Source: JALXDT01 sp964634755 (GTDB lineage: Bacteria; Acidobacteriota; Aminicenantia; JAMOAD01). From it: a DNA stretch of 19,747 nucleotides. The translations under genes and the position numbers were made by a program. Every line of letters starts with the position of its first letter. Position 1 is the stretch's first letter. The stretch covers positions 1 through 19,747 of the forward strand of contig CAZWJH010000046.1 in NCBI GenBank assembly GCA_964634755.1, in the 5' to 3' direction. Positions 1-8,514 of this stretch are shown here, piece after piece. The notes below the pieces were generated by a model that was not told the DNA's origin, did no database searches, and saw only the letters and a list, made by a program, of their open reading frames with translations.

Positions 1-5
1 AAATG

Positions 6-620
6 TCAACAAGTGTTTACTGTTTTTTTCAAAGCATCAATAATATTATTAAAAGGAATCGAGCCCTCTCTAATCAATTTCACAGAGTCTTCAGTTAAAT
101 CTATTATAGTAGAAGGATAACCGCCAAGTTCTCCACCATCAATATAGAGATCAACTTTTCTACCAAAATACTTTCTTGCATCATCAATTGTCCTTGCCGG
201 AGGCTTACCCGAAATATTAGCGCTTGTTGAGATTATAGGGAAATCAAGTTCCCTTAAAACTTTTTGTAAAAAATCCATAGAAGGGATTCTAACAGCAACT
301 TTCCCTTCTGAAGAGACTATATAATCAACCTTTACCCTCACCCTAAGAAGCATAGTAATAGGCCCCGGTATTAATCGTGCAGCCTTTAATTTCAAAAAAG
401 AAACAGGAATTTCATTCAATATTCCCCTTATTTTATTTAGACTATCCATCAACAAGATAAAAGGTGAAGTTCTCCCTTTAAGTTCAGAAACTTTTTTTAA
501 TAACTGTTTTTCATAAGCACTTACGGAAAGCCCATATATAGTATCAGTAGGGATACAGACTATTTTTTTGTTTTTTAATGCTTCAACAGTGGGTGAAATA
601 CTTAAATTAAGATTTCCCAT
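6..620 (-). CDS. tsaC: Threonylcarbamoyl-AMP synthase (Sua5/YciO/YrdC family)
   Basis: By family knowledge this cytoplasmic enzyme makes threonylcarbamoyl-AMP from threonine, bicarbonate and ATP, the first step of the t6A37 modification of ANN-decoding tRNAs. The 204 residues match the short TsaC/YrdC form, without the extra C-terminal Sua5 domain. Visible motifs are PTDTIYGL (24-31), the K/R pair of ELKGR (46-50), GPIT (86-89), STSANISG (131-138), PSTIID (169-174) and REG (184-186), in the family order. Its ATG lies inside the end of the upstream dehydrogenase gene (14-base overlap). The Shine-Dalgarno is poor, so translational coupling is likely. It is the last gene visible in the long minus-strand series. 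TsaB, TsaD and TsaE partners are not in the window. Family assignment is firm; the symbol follows the short form. Confidence 0.93.
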   Translation of the reverse strand: MGNLNLSISPTVEALKNKKIVCIPTDTIYGLSVSAYEKQLLKKVSELKGRTSPFILLMDSLNKIRGILNEIPVSFLKLKAARLIPGPITMLLRVRVKVDYIVSSEGKVAVRIPSMDFLQKVLRELDFPIISTSANISGKPPARTIDDARKYFGRKVDLYIDGGELGGYPSTIIDLTEDSVKLIREGSIPFNNIIDALKKTVNTC

Positions 621-1596
621 TTAAGAACTTTTTCCACTCTGGAATAAGATTTTCGGGGGTTTTTCCTTTAAAAAAATCTTCAATGGCTTTTATAGACATC
701 ATAGCCATCTTTTCTCTTGTTTCCACTGTAGCTGAACCTATATGAGGCAAAAGCACCACATTATCAAGGTTTTTAAGTTCATACGGAACAACAGGCTCTC
801 TTTCATAAACATCAAAACCAGCTCCGAAAATCCTTCTTTTTTTTAACATTTTAATAAGATATTCTTCATCCACAATAGGACCTCTTGCTGTATTTATCAA
901 GACCGCATCTTTTTTTAGAAGTTCCAATCTTTCCTTGCTCAAAAGATGGTAGCTCTCCTTTGTCAAAGGAATATGGAGTGAAATAAAATCAGATTCTCTC
1001 AGAAGTTCATTTAATTCTTTAAACTCAACCCCGAGGGTACTCTCCTCTTTTTTAGATAATCTTGTTCTTGAATAATAGATAACATTCATTCCAAAACCCT
1101 TACATCTTCTTGCAAAAGCTTTTCCTATTCTCCCCATTCCTATAATACCAACTGTTTTTCCTGAAATCTCTTTCCCAAGTAATAAATTTGGTTCCCATCC
1201 TTTGAATTTATCTTCAAGCACAAAATTGTGAGATTCAACAATTCTTCTTGAAACCGCAAGAAGAAGGGCAAAAGCAATATCTGCAGTAGCTTCGGTTAGG
1301 ACACCCGGAGTATGGGTAACATAAATCCCTTTTTTAATACAACAATCATAATCAATGTTATTGTAGCCAACCGCATAATTTGAAATTATTTTTAAATTTG
1401 GAGCAGAATCAATTACATCTCTGTCAATTGGATCAGCAAGTAAAGATATAAGAGCTTCCTTATCTCTTACCAGTTCAATTATCTCTTCCTTCTTTAAGTT
1501 CCTTTCATAGTTGCCAATAGTTAACTCCGAAATTTCAAGAAGGTATTTAATTGGCTTATCCTGAAAAGCTCTTGTTAACAAAACTTTAGGTCTCAC
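607..1596 (-). CDS. D-2-hydroxyacid dehydrogenase, glyoxylate/hydroxypyruvate reductase type
   Basis: This is an NAD(P)-dependent oxidoreductase that interconverts 2-keto acids and D-2-hydroxy acids. The 329 residues give the usual two-domain fold. The Rossmann motif is GMGRIG (153-158). The catalytic triad is visible as Arg238 (NTARG), Glu267 (DVYEREP) and His285 (LPHIGS). The residues after beta-2 are Ser-Arg (176-177, YYSRTR), as in thermococcal glyoxylate reductases. An Arg there usually favours NADP(H); this is an inference. There is no ACT or other C-terminal extension, so a biosynthetic SerA of the long type is less likely. A GGAGG Shine-Dalgarno sits just before the ATG, and the ATG is the last sense codon of the upstream gene (4-base overlap). 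The exact substrate (glyoxylate, hydroxypyruvate or phosphoglycerate) cannot be settled from sequence alone. Confidence 0.88.
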   Translation of the reverse strand: MRPKVLLTRAFQDKPIKYLLEISELTIGNYERNLKKEEIIELVRDKEALISLLADPIDRDVIDSAPNLKIISNYAVGYNNIDYDCCIKKGIYVTHTPGVLTEATADIAFALLLAVSRRIVESHNFVLEDKFKGWEPNLLLGKEISGKTVGIIGMGRIGKAFARRCKGFGMNVIYYSRTRLSKKEESTLGVEFKELNELLRESDFISLHIPLTKESYHLLSKERLELLKKDAVLINTARGPIVDEEYLIKMLKKRRIFGAGFDVYEREPVVPYELKNLDNVVLLPHIGSATVETREKMAMMSIKAIEDFFKGKTPENLIPEWKKFLNGKS

Positions 1597-2189
1597 ATTT
1601 CCTCCATTATTTTTTCAAAAGTTTTTTTAAAATTCCCTTTTATCTTATCATTTATTTTCACTTTATCTCCCCATCTATCTGTTAAAATATAAATAGGATA
1701 AGCTTCTATATTGTGTTTTTTTGCCCATCTAAATATAAAACCCCATTCCATCTCTATAAATAAATTATTCTTATACCTGTTCAATTTCTTGAATTCTTCC
1801 AATGGGAAAAATCCAGCAAAATCAACTGTCATAGAAGGAGCTGATCTAATGTTAAAAATTTTTTCTATCTTTGTTCTTTTATCTTTCTCTAATTCTAAAC
1901 GCTTCGTAAATCTATCTTCATACTTCAAAAATATAAAATTTTCTCTGGGATATACGATATCTCCTGTTTTATACTCTCCAGAAAAAGAAGCTGCACCAAA
2001 AAAAATAATCTTCTCTATATCTTTTGACAAAAGTTGCAGCAAAGACAAAGAATGAGAATATCCAAGGAAATCGTAAACTATTGTCTTATCTTGGCTATCA
2101 AAAACCTTTGCCTTCATAAGTTCTCTCTTAGGAACTCCCTTTACAAGAGTTTTTTCAATCATCCACGGAATCATTACAATTTTATTCAT
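1593..2189 (-). CDS. Divergent nucleoside phosphorylase/MTAN-superfamily protein
   Basis: At 198 residues this is shorter than typical PNP or MTA/SAH nucleosidase proteins (about 230-250). The fold signature is recognisable. GAASFSGEYKTGDIVYP (65-81) corresponds to the family's GsAGgL...GDiVi segment. FIEMEWG (144-150) matches the ME pair that binds the ribose, and ILTDRWGD (168-175) matches the catalytic-Asp region, with Asp171 as the likely general acid. The N-terminal phosphate or purine-binding glycine loop is not evident. The loop after GAAS lacks the usual Gly-Gly. Purine, uridine or futalosine-type substrates are all possible, as is a non-catalytic derivative. It has a strong GGAGG Shine-Dalgarno. 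It overlaps the AI-2E gene upstream by 8 bases and the dehydrogenase downstream by 4, so it is part of the same transcript. Superfamily call moderate, function unknown. Confidence 0.6.
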   Translation of the reverse strand: MNKIVMIPWMIEKTLVKGVPKRELMKAKVFDSQDKTIVYDFLGYSHSLSLLQLLSKDIEKIIFFGAASFSGEYKTGDIVYPRENFIFLKYEDRFTKRLELEKDKRTKIEKIFNIRSAPSMTVDFAGFFPLEEFKKLNRYKNNLFIEMEWGFIFRWAKKHNIEAYPIYILTDRWGDKVKINDKIKGNFKKTFEKIMEEM

Positions 2190-3321
2190 TGTTCCTCCTT
2201 TCTTCTCCAGGAATATCTTCTACCAGTATTTCTACCTCTTTATTGTACAAAAAAGATTCTCTATACCATTCATAAATATCTCTTAAAAATATTTTTAAAA
2301 CACCTGCAAAGGGAATGGAAAGAATCATGCCTGTTATCCCAAAGTACTCTCCGGCAAAAATAATAATAAGGATAATAATAACAGGATGGACACCTACTCT
2401 ATCCCCTATTAACTTAGGGTAAACAAACCAGTCTTCAACAATTTTAATTACAGCAAAGACTAAAATCACCAAAAGAACAGATTTTAATGTGTGAAAATAA
2501 AAAAGAGCAACAATAACAGAAAGTAAAACCCCAAAAAGTGTTCCAAGGTACGGAACAATATCTCCAAGACCTGCTATTATCCCTATTAATATTGCAAAAG
2601 GCAATCCAATAATTGAAAGGCCTATTGAATAAGCAACAGCTAAACCCGCAGAGATAATAAACTGCCCTCTTACAAAAGTGGAAACCACTTCATTAACCTC
2701 ATTAACCTTTTCTTTTACAGCAGGCCTTATTCTCGGAGGAACTAATTTTTCTAAAAAATCTTTGATATAAGGCAATTCTTTCAATAGGTAAAAGGAAAAA
2801 ATAGGTATTAAGATCAGATAAAGGATACTCAATATTATGCTGTATATATTTGAAAATATAGAAGGTATGAAAGAGGATAATCCTGATAGAAACTTCAAAA
2901 TTTCTTTTTCGAGCTCCTTCGCAAAATTTATTTTAACAGCAGAAGGCAATTTAAAATGATTATCCAGCCATTTTGTAAAATTTGAAGTTGATTTTGTAGC
3001 ATTATCGATAAGTTCAGGTAAATTTTTCATAAAATTATTGAATTGATTTACTATAATAGGAATTACCAAAGAAAAGAGCCCTATAACAAGAATAATAAAA
3101 ATCACAATAATGGAGAAAGAGATAAAAGGCCTTCCCCATTTGATTTTTTCTTCAACATTTTTAACTATAGGGTCAAGAAAATATGCAAGTAAAACCGAAA
3201 GAAGGAGAGGCGCAAGAATAACTTTGAAAGCTGCAAAAAAGGCAAATATAAAAAAATAGATAATTAAAAAAATAAGAAGATTAAACAAAGGTGCGTATTT
3301 TTTATACATTTTTGCCCCCAT
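2182..3321 (-). CDS. AI-2E/PerM-family membrane transporter
   Basis: This is a polytopic inner-membrane protein of 379 residues, the usual length for the AI-2E exporter-like (PerM/YhhT, UPF0118) family. Hydrophobic segments lie near residues 13-50, 66-92, 152-182, 222-240, 242-252, 258-292 and 310-345. The family signature GLGDIVPYLGTLFG spans 251-264, followed by GVHPVIIIL (310-318) and FGITGMILSIPFAGVL (327-342). Members export diverse small molecules or act in Na+/H+ antiport; the founding autoinducer-2 role is not general, so no substrate is assigned. Two starts are possible, residues 1 and 5. Both have G-rich stretches upstream, so the start is uncertain by four codons. It overlaps the end of pgsA by 20 bases, a sign of coupled translation. 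Confidence 0.88.
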   Translation of the reverse strand: MGAKMYKKYAPLFNLLIFLIIYFFIFAFFAAFKVILAPLLLSVLLAYFLDPIVKNVEEKIKWGRPFISFSIIVIFIILVIGLFSLVIPIIVNQFNNFMKNLPELIDNATKSTSNFTKWLDNHFKLPSAVKINFAKELEKEILKFLSGLSSFIPSIFSNIYSIILSILYLILIPIFSFYLLKELPYIKDFLEKLVPPRIRPAVKEKVNEVNEVVSTFVRGQFIISAGLAVAYSIGLSIIGLPFAILIGIIAGLGDIVPYLGTLFGVLLSVIVALFYFHTLKSVLLVILVFAVIKIVEDWFVYPKLIGDRVGVHPVIIILIIIFAGEYFGITGMILSIPFAGVLKIFLRDIYEWYRESFLYNKEVEILVEDIPGEERRNNE

Positions 3322-3901
3322 TATCCCCTATTATTTTAAACCCCATCTTAACATAACCATAAGTTGAAATTAATACAAATGTTAAGGTTAAAACATAAAG
3401 ATAATTTATAAAAATACAAGGTCTTTTTAAATAATTAAAAAGAAGGACAAAAAATACTGTCAAATCTTGCAAAACCATAGCAATTTTGCCCCATATAGAA
3501 ACTTTTATGATAATATCATCTTTTAATAAAAAAATAACTCCTATCCCAAATACAATAATTAAATCTCTTGAAACAACAAAAATAGTAAGCCAAGTTGGTA
3601 TTGTATTCGTAAGGTGAAGAGCCTTCATACTCAAAGAAATGTACATCGTTAATGACATCAATTTATCTGCTAAAGGATCAAGAAATTTCCCAATATCAGT
3701 AATTTCCTTTCGTTTTCTTGCGATATATCCATCAAAAAAATCAGTAATAGCTGCAATAGTGTAAATTAAAAAGGCCCAATTATCTTTCCCGTAAACTATC
3801 GCAACAAGAACAATCGGTGTTAAAAATATTCTTAAAAGCGTGAGTTCATTCGGTAACTTGAAAAGTTCATTTTTTACAGCATCAAATGTCTTAAATTTCA
3901 T
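3302..3901 (-). CDS. pgsA: CDP-diacylglycerol-glycerol-3-phosphate 3-phosphatidyltransferase
   Basis: This integral membrane enzyme forms phosphatidylglycerol phosphate from CDP-diacylglycerol and sn-glycerol-3-phosphate, the committed step to phosphatidylglycerol and cardiolipin. The CDP-alcohol phosphotransferase motif is complete: D54, D57-G58, A61-R62, G71, D75 and D79, with the exact family spacing (DGx2ARx8Gx3Dx3D). The preceding LPNELTLLRI (16-25) is typical of PgsA N-termini. The 199 residues and several hydrophobic helices fit. The first 15 residues precede the usual PgsA start, but no better start codon is evident there. The ATG overlaps the stop codon of the TPR/SLH gene by one base (TAATG), suggesting reinitiation. 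Another CDP-alcohol transferase specificity, such as PgsA2-like, cannot be excluded. Confidence 0.9.
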   Translation of the reverse strand: MKFKTFDAVKNELFKLPNELTLLRIFLTPIVLVAIVYGKDNWAFLIYTIAAITDFFDGYIARKRKEITDIGKFLDPLADKLMSLTMYISLSMKALHLTNTIPTWLTIFVVSRDLIIVFGIGVIFLLKDDIIIKVSIWGKIAMVLQDLTVFFVLLFNYLKRPCIFINYLYVLTLTFVLISTYGYVKMGFKIIGDNGGKNV

Positions 3902-5163
3902 TAATTCTTATCTCTCAGTAAAATTGATAGTCTTTCTAAAATAGCACTTAACTCCTTACCAGCGATTTTTCTTTGAGGATAAAACCTTTTGTCTTTATCA
4001 AGAACCATCAAACCATTGCTTACAGCAAAATTTATATATTTTCTTTTAAAGTGATAAGGAGGAACATCAGCAATTCTAATCTTTTTCCCTTTAACTCTAA
4101 CTTTTACTCTCTTCGTAAATCTATACAATATCTCAGCCATATCCAAGCGAGAAACTTCTTTGCTCAAATTAAAATTGTGGTTCAACTCTACTTTCATTAT
4201 TCCTGTAAAAACAACTTTTTTAACAAAATCTTTTGCCCATGAGTTTTGTATATCTAAAATTATTCTTGGTCTTAAGGGTAATGCATCTATAATTTTACTA
4301 AATCTTGAATAAAGGACAGCAGCTAGCTCTTCTCTTGATATACTCTTTTTTTCCTCTATTCTTTTTATATATTTATCAATTTTCAGAGATTCTATCTTTG
4401 CTTTCCAATCATAGTATAATCTTTCAAATTCGAGGTCATCAGGATAATCCTTATAAAGTTCCTCCATTTCCAAAAGAGCACTTGTATACATTTCACTTTT
4501 GTAAAGAGATTTTGCATAAATAGTTCTTATCTTTTTTCCCGGTCTATTTTCATAATTTAATAATTCATCATAATGTTCAACAACCTTTTTATAATTTCCC
4601 TCTGAGAAATAGTACCTTATTAATTCTTCCCTCAATTTACTCATTTCGGGAGAGACAAATAGAATATCTTCTATTAAATCGGCTCTTTTCCTAAGAGACT
4701 CTTCTTTTTCAAGTTTCTTTAATAGACTTTGTGTTAGAACTCCTTTGAGATAATCCATTTTACTCTTAATATAAGGATTTTCCTCTTCTCCCGTCTCCAA
4801 TGCTTGTCGGTAGTAATAGAAAGCTTCTTCAAATTTTTTTTCAATTTCTTTTAATTGAGCTAAACCTGCTAAAGCTGAATAACCTTCTCTATGTTTCAAT
4901 GCCTTTTTAAATAGCTTTTCACTTTTTTCGTAAGATTTCATCTCAAGATAAGAATAAGCAAGTCCTGTATTTTTTAAATATGGGTTATCAATTTTACTAA
5001 AAAAAGAAATAGCCTTTCGGGGTTTATTTTTTTCAAGATACTGCCAACCTGCTGATCTAGTAAGTGCCCTCTCCCCATAAAGTCTTATAGATGGAGTTTT
5101 TCGAGCACAAAAAGTAATTAACAAGCTATAAACAATCAAAACAAAAATGGAGAATTTTTTCAT
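3901..5163 (-). CDS. TPR envelope protein with C-terminal SLH-like repeats
   Basis: This is a 420-residue exported protein. The N-terminus (MKKFSIFVLIVYSLLITFC) is a signal peptide. A cysteine at 19 hints at a lipoprotein, but Phe at -1 is not a normal lipobox residue, so lipidation is doubtful. Residues about 35-255 are helical TPR-type repeats, for example SYLEMKSYEKSEKLFKKAL (71-89). From about 275 to 415 the sequence resembles two to three S-layer-homology repeats: ISREELAAVLYSRF, a DIQNSWAKDFVKKVVFTGIM block, then SRLDMAEILYRF and an INFAVSNGLM block ending in a FYPQRKIAGKELSAIL segment. SLH domains bind cell-wall or secondary polymers; TPRs bind proteins. An envelope scaffold or assembly factor is the likely role, by inference. 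Its ATG overlaps the hflX stop codon (ATGA). I recognise no named homologue. Confidence 0.7.
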   Translation of the reverse strand: MKKFSIFVLIVYSLLITFCARKTPSIRLYGERALTRSAGWQYLEKNKPRKAISFFSKIDNPYLKNTGLAYSYLEMKSYEKSEKLFKKALKHREGYSALAGLAQLKEIEKKFEEAFYYYRQALETGEEENPYIKSKMDYLKGVLTQSLLKKLEKEESLRKRADLIEDILFVSPEMSKLREELIRYYFSEGNYKKVVEHYDELLNYENRPGKKIRTIYAKSLYKSEMYTSALLEMEELYKDYPDDLEFERLYYDWKAKIESLKIDKYIKRIEEKKSISREELAAVLYSRFSKIIDALPLRPRIILDIQNSWAKDFVKKVVFTGIMKVELNHNFNLSKEVSRLDMAEILYRFTKRVKVRVKGKKIRIADVPPYHFKRKYINFAVSNGLMVLDKDKRFYPQRKIAGKELSAILERLSILLRDKN

Positions 5164-6422
5164 AGGATTTCGCCTTTTCCTTTTAATTTCGGTAAAAATT
5201 TTACCATATCTTCGTATTTTATGTAAACATCAATGATAATTTCTTCACCAATTTTGCTTTTTTTTACTACAAATCCCCAAATATCAAGATTTTTTACCAC
5301 ACCTTCATCTCTTGCTGAAAACTTAACTTTAAAAAGCTTATAATCCTTAAAAAGCACATACTCAATCTTTTCCAAAAGATTATCAATACCCCACTCTTTT
5401 TTTGCAGATATGAAAACTTCCCTATCATCCTTTGCCCTGTTTTTCTTTAAAAGTGAGAAACCATCGTCAATTTTGTCTATCTTATTATAAACATTAATTA
5501 CACTTTTATCCGAAACTCCGATCTCTTCAAATGTATTTTTAACAGAAAGTATATTATCATTATATCTATCACTACTATAATCTATTACATGCAAGATTAA
5601 ATCAGATTGGACCATCTCCTCTAATGTGCTTTTAAAAGCTTTTACAAGTTCTACGGGAAGTTTTTTAATAAAACCAACAGTATCAGAAATAAAAAATTTT
5701 AATCCATTTTTCAAATTAACCACTCTTGTAAGGGGATCAAGTGTTGAAAATAGTTTTTTTGAGACAAAATAATCCTCGGAAGTAAGAAGATTAAAAAGCG
5801 TTGTTTTTCCTGCAGAAGTATAACCAGCAAGAGAAACCATAGGAATTTTTGATTTTCTTCTCTTTTCTCTATGAAGGCCTCTTCTCTTTGAAATGGTTTT
5901 AAGTTCTCTCTTTATTTTTGCAATCCTATCCCTAATTCTTCTTCTTTCATATTCCAATTTTTTTTCACCAGGCCCTCTTGTCCCTATTCCTCCTCCAAGT
6001 CTTGAAAGCTCAACTCCTTTTCCCGTTAATCGTGGTAAAAGATACATTAATTGAGCAAGTTCAACTTGAAGTTTCCCCTCTTTACTTCTAGCTCTTTGAG
6101 CAAAAATATCAAGGATTAGTTGAGTTCTATCAATAACTTTAACACCTGTTCTTTTCTCAAGATTCCTGTACTGAGCAGCAGAAAGACGATCATCAAAAAC
6201 AATAACCTCAAAATTCAATTCTCCTTTTTTCTCAAGAATCTCACGAAGTTTCCCTTCCCCAATATAATATTTGGGATTTATCTTTTCTCTGTGCTGTAAG
6301 AAAGAACCGACAACATCAGCTCCCGCAGAAATCACAAGATCTTGAAGTTCATTCAAGGATTCTTCAGCTTCCTTTCTTCTTACATTACCTGTATATACAC
6401 CTACAATGACAGCTCTTTCCAT
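5160..6422 (-). CDS. hflX: Ribosome-associated GTPase HflX
   Basis: By family knowledge HflX binds the 50S subunit and splits stalled or hibernating ribosomes, especially after heat stress. The 420 residues carry the family's N-terminal domain (about 1-130) and the glycine-rich linker GGGIGTRGPGEKKLE (143-157). A basic helical segment follows, then the GTPase domain: G1 GYTSAGKTT (200-208), G3 DTVGF (247-251), G4 NKID (313-316) and G5 SAK (339-341). All catalytic motifs are intact. The gene follows miaA with a 22-base overlap. The miaA-hflX order is widespread in bacteria (with hfq between them in Proteobacteria), which supports both calls. The Shine-Dalgarno is weak, so translation is probably coupled to miaA. 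Confidence 0.95.
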   Translation of the reverse strand: MERAVIVGVYTGNVRRKEAEESLNELQDLVISAGADVVGSFLQHREKINPKYYIGEGKLREILEKKGELNFEVIVFDDRLSAAQYRNLEKRTGVKVIDRTQLILDIFAQRARSKEGKLQVELAQLMYLLPRLTGKGVELSRLGGGIGTRGPGEKKLEYERRRIRDRIAKIKRELKTISKRRGLHREKRRKSKIPMVSLAGYTSAGKTTLFNLLTSEDYFVSKKLFSTLDPLTRVVNLKNGLKFFISDTVGFIKKLPVELVKAFKSTLEEMVQSDLILHVIDYSSDRYNDNILSVKNTFEEIGVSDKSVINVYNKIDKIDDGFSLLKKNRAKDDREVFISAKKEWGIDNLLEKIEYVLFKDYKLFKVKFSARDEGVVKNLDIWGFVVKKSKIGEEIIIDVYIKYEDMVKFLPKLKGKGEIL

Positions 6423-7348
6423 TTTATCTCTTTCTGGACATAATTCATAATTTTTTCAAGATCTGAGGGATTAAAATGCTGAAAACCTTTTTCCTTCTTA
6501 AACCAAACAATTTGTCTTTTGGCATAATGACGGGTATCCCTTTGCATCAATCTAAGAGCTTCTTCTCTATCAATTTCCCCTTTAATAATCATCAAAGCGT
6601 ACTTATATCCAATGGATTGAAATGCAGGGGACTTTTCATTATAACCTTTTTTAATAAGAGCTTTAACCTCTTCAATAAGACCATTATCAAACATTATTTC
6701 CACTCTTCTGTTAATCTTTTCATATAACTTATCCCTTCTCTCATTCAAAAAAATTTTAATAGGATAAAACTCTTTAAGAGGAAATTCTGTTAATCTAAAA
6801 TTTTCGGTAAGAGTTTTCCCGGTTTTGTAATAAACTTCGAGAGCTCTAATGATTCTTACTTTATCATTAGGGCTTATCTTTTCCGCATACTTTCTATCAA
6901 TTTCCATTAACTTTTCATACACTTTTTTCCAACCTTTATCCTCACCTTCTGCAATAATCTTCTCTCTTAATTTTTCATCTCTTTTGCCTTCCGGAAATAA
7001 ACCATACAGAAGAGAATGAATATACAAACCGGTTCCTCCAACAACAATTGGTACTTTTTTTCTCATCGTAATTTTTCTTATTATCCGAGATGCTCTTTCC
7101 ATGTACTCAAAAGCTGAAAATCTTTGATTTCCATCAAGGAAGCTGAAAAAATGATGGGGCACAATTTTTAATTCTTCAGGAGATGGTTTTCCCGTTCCAA
7201 TATCAAAATCTTTGTAAATCTGCCTTGAGTCAGCATTTACAATCTCCCCATTCAATTGTTTCGCCAATTCAATACCCACACTACTCTTCCCAATAGCAGT
7301 AGGACCTCCAATAATGATATAGAATCTTTTTTTATCTTCCATCCACAA
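6401..7348 (-). CDS. miaA: tRNA dimethylallyltransferase MiaA
   Basis: MiaA transfers a dimethylallyl group to N6 of A37 in tRNAs reading UNN codons (i6A37). Counting from the TTG start, the P-loop is GPTAIGKS (15-22), followed by NADSRQIY (38-45), DIGTGKPS (49-56) and VVGGTGLYI (102-110). The C-terminal TRHYAKRQIVWFKKE block is the family signature for tRNA contact. The length of about 313-315 residues is normal. Two starts compete: a TTG, or an ATG six bases further in. An in-frame TGA just upstream (7352-7354) excludes longer forms. Neither has a recognisable Shine-Dalgarno, which is unusual beside its neighbours. Most MiaA proteins begin shortly before the P-loop, so the ATG at 7342 is slightly preferred. 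The 38-base gap to the DUF4388 gene shows no clear promoter. Confidence 0.95.
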   Translation of the reverse strand: MWMEDKKRFYIIIGGPTAIGKSSVGIELAKQLNGEIVNADSRQIYKDFDIGTGKPSPEELKIVPHHFFSFLDGNQRFSAFEYMERASRIIRKITMRKKVPIVVGGTGLYIHSLLYGLFPEGKRDEKLREKIIAEGEDKGWKKVYEKLMEIDRKYAEKISPNDKVRIIRALEVYYKTGKTLTENFRLTEFPLKEFYPIKIFLNERRDKLYEKINRRVEIMFDNGLIEEVKALIKKGYNEKSPAFQSIGYKYALMIIKGEIDREEALRLMQRDTRHYAKRQIVWFKKEKGFQHFNPSDLEKIMNYVQKEIKWKELSL

Positions 7349-7386
7349 GATTCAGATTCGTTGACATTAATAAGGAGTGAGAGATA

Positions 7387-8514
7387 TTAAAAATTACCTT
7401 CGTCACCATTAATATCTTTTATCATTGAAATTATTCTCTCCTCATACTCCTTCCCGAGAACTCTCTTTACAGCAAGAATCTCTGCCATCAAAAGATCATC
7501 TAAAAGTTTTAACAAAACACTTTTTCTTTTCTCTCTCTTTATAGTCCATAGAGATTTTAAAAGCTCCTCTTCATCAAGAGTACCTGTTTTCTTAAGGGTA
7601 ATATTTGAAAAAACATCTCCCCTATAAAGAGTAACTTCGCCTATATTCTTTTCAATAACTCTCTCCCCTATCGGCCCGACTTCTCTTAAAATCGCATGAT
7701 AAATATATGAAAAAATATTGTTGAACTTTCTTATAATCTTAGCAAGATCCTCTTTTTCACTGTTTTTTAACGGTATCGGAGTAACCATTGTAACATTTTT
7801 ATCTGATGTAATAAGATCAAAAGATTTAAGTATGTAAAGAACCCTTAAAGTTTCAATCTCACCTATATCTGAGACTTCTATAATTTCATCAACATTTCTT
7901 TTGCCATCAATTAATCTTGCCACATACTCTTCGTAAGGTTCAAGAACAATAGGTCTTTTTCTGAATTTTTCTTCATTTAAAAGATATTTAACTCCCCTAT
8001 CTCTCAAGTAATGATATAGAACATCATAATCAGTTAGATTTCTTATCCCTTCAAGAATAAGATCCGGTGTATTTTCAGTCAAAACGATAGCCTCAGTAAT
8101 ACTCGGCTCCCCTTCAAAAAAATCTACTTCTCCTTCAGCCCAATTAAAAATAGAATAAAATATTACCTTTAACTGCTCTTTAACACTTTCCCACAATCTT
8201 GCCGGAGAAATAACATTCATTTCCACTAAAATCCTACCCAACCTTTTTCCGCTTTCATGCATTATAACAAGAGCATTGGATAGCTGTTCTTTAGTAATAT
8301 CCCCGGCTTTTAACAATAAGGCTCCCAAACTTTCATCTCTGTTATTGGTTTTTGAAAAAATTATCTGTCCCCTCTTTAAAATAAACCCCTTTTCTTCATC
8401 TCCTTTTTTTACATTCAAAACACCTGATAACTTTTTTTGATAAATATTGTAAATTATCTCAGGGAAAGGCTTTTCCCTCAAATTTTCTTTAAACTCAACA
8501 TTATATTCTTCCAT
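7387..8514 (-). CDS. DUF4388 (PatA N-terminal-like) protein with MshEN-type segment
   Basis: This 375-residue soluble protein has no signal peptide. Residues about 8-60 match the DUF4388 pattern seen at the N-terminus of PatA and many deltaproteobacterial or acidobacterial regulators: an LSGVLNVKKG strand pair, then ILKRGQIIFSKTN. Residues 62-110 resemble the GspE/MshE N-terminal module: LGALLLKAGDITKEQL and LGRILVEMNVISPARL are two copies of the L-G-x-L-L...I/L pattern. In other proteins this module can bind c-di-GMP; whether it does here is unknown. The segment FNWAEGEVDFFEG (123-135) is also typical of DUF4388 proteins. The C-terminal half (about 190-375) is helical and unassigned. An excellent GGAGG site precedes the ATG, which immediately follows the AMMECR1 stop codon. 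A regulatory or signalling role is inferred, with no enzymatic motif seen. Confidence 0.75.
   Translation of the reverse strand: MEEYNVEFKENLREKPFPEIIYNIYQKKLSGVLNVKKGDEEKGFILKRGQIIFSKTNNRDESLGALLLKAGDITKEQLSNALVIMHESGKRLGRILVEMNVISPARLWESVKEQLKVIFYSIFNWAEGEVDFFEGEPSITEAIVLTENTPDLILEGIRNLTDYDVLYHYLRDRGVKYLLNEEKFRKRPIVLEPYEEYVARLIDGKRNVDEIIEVSDIGEIETLRVLYILKSFDLITSDKNVTMVTPIPLKNSEKEDLAKIIRKFNNIFSYIYHAILREVGPIGERVIEKNIGEVTLYRGDVFSNITLKKTGTLDEEELLKSLWTIKREKRKSVLLKLLDDLLMAEILAVKRVLGKEYEERIISMIKDINGDEGNF

Noticed and set aside
1711..2363. Plus-strand open frames opposite the phosphorylase-like and AI-2E genes
   Set aside because: They are antisense to well-supported genes, have low-complexity composition and show no family motif; they are shadows of the real genes.
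7349..7386. Promoter or small regulatory RNA before miaA
   Set aside because: The 38-base gap contains no acceptable -10/-35 pair at correct spacing and no Shine-Dalgarno, so only the ambiguous TTG/ATG start is noted.
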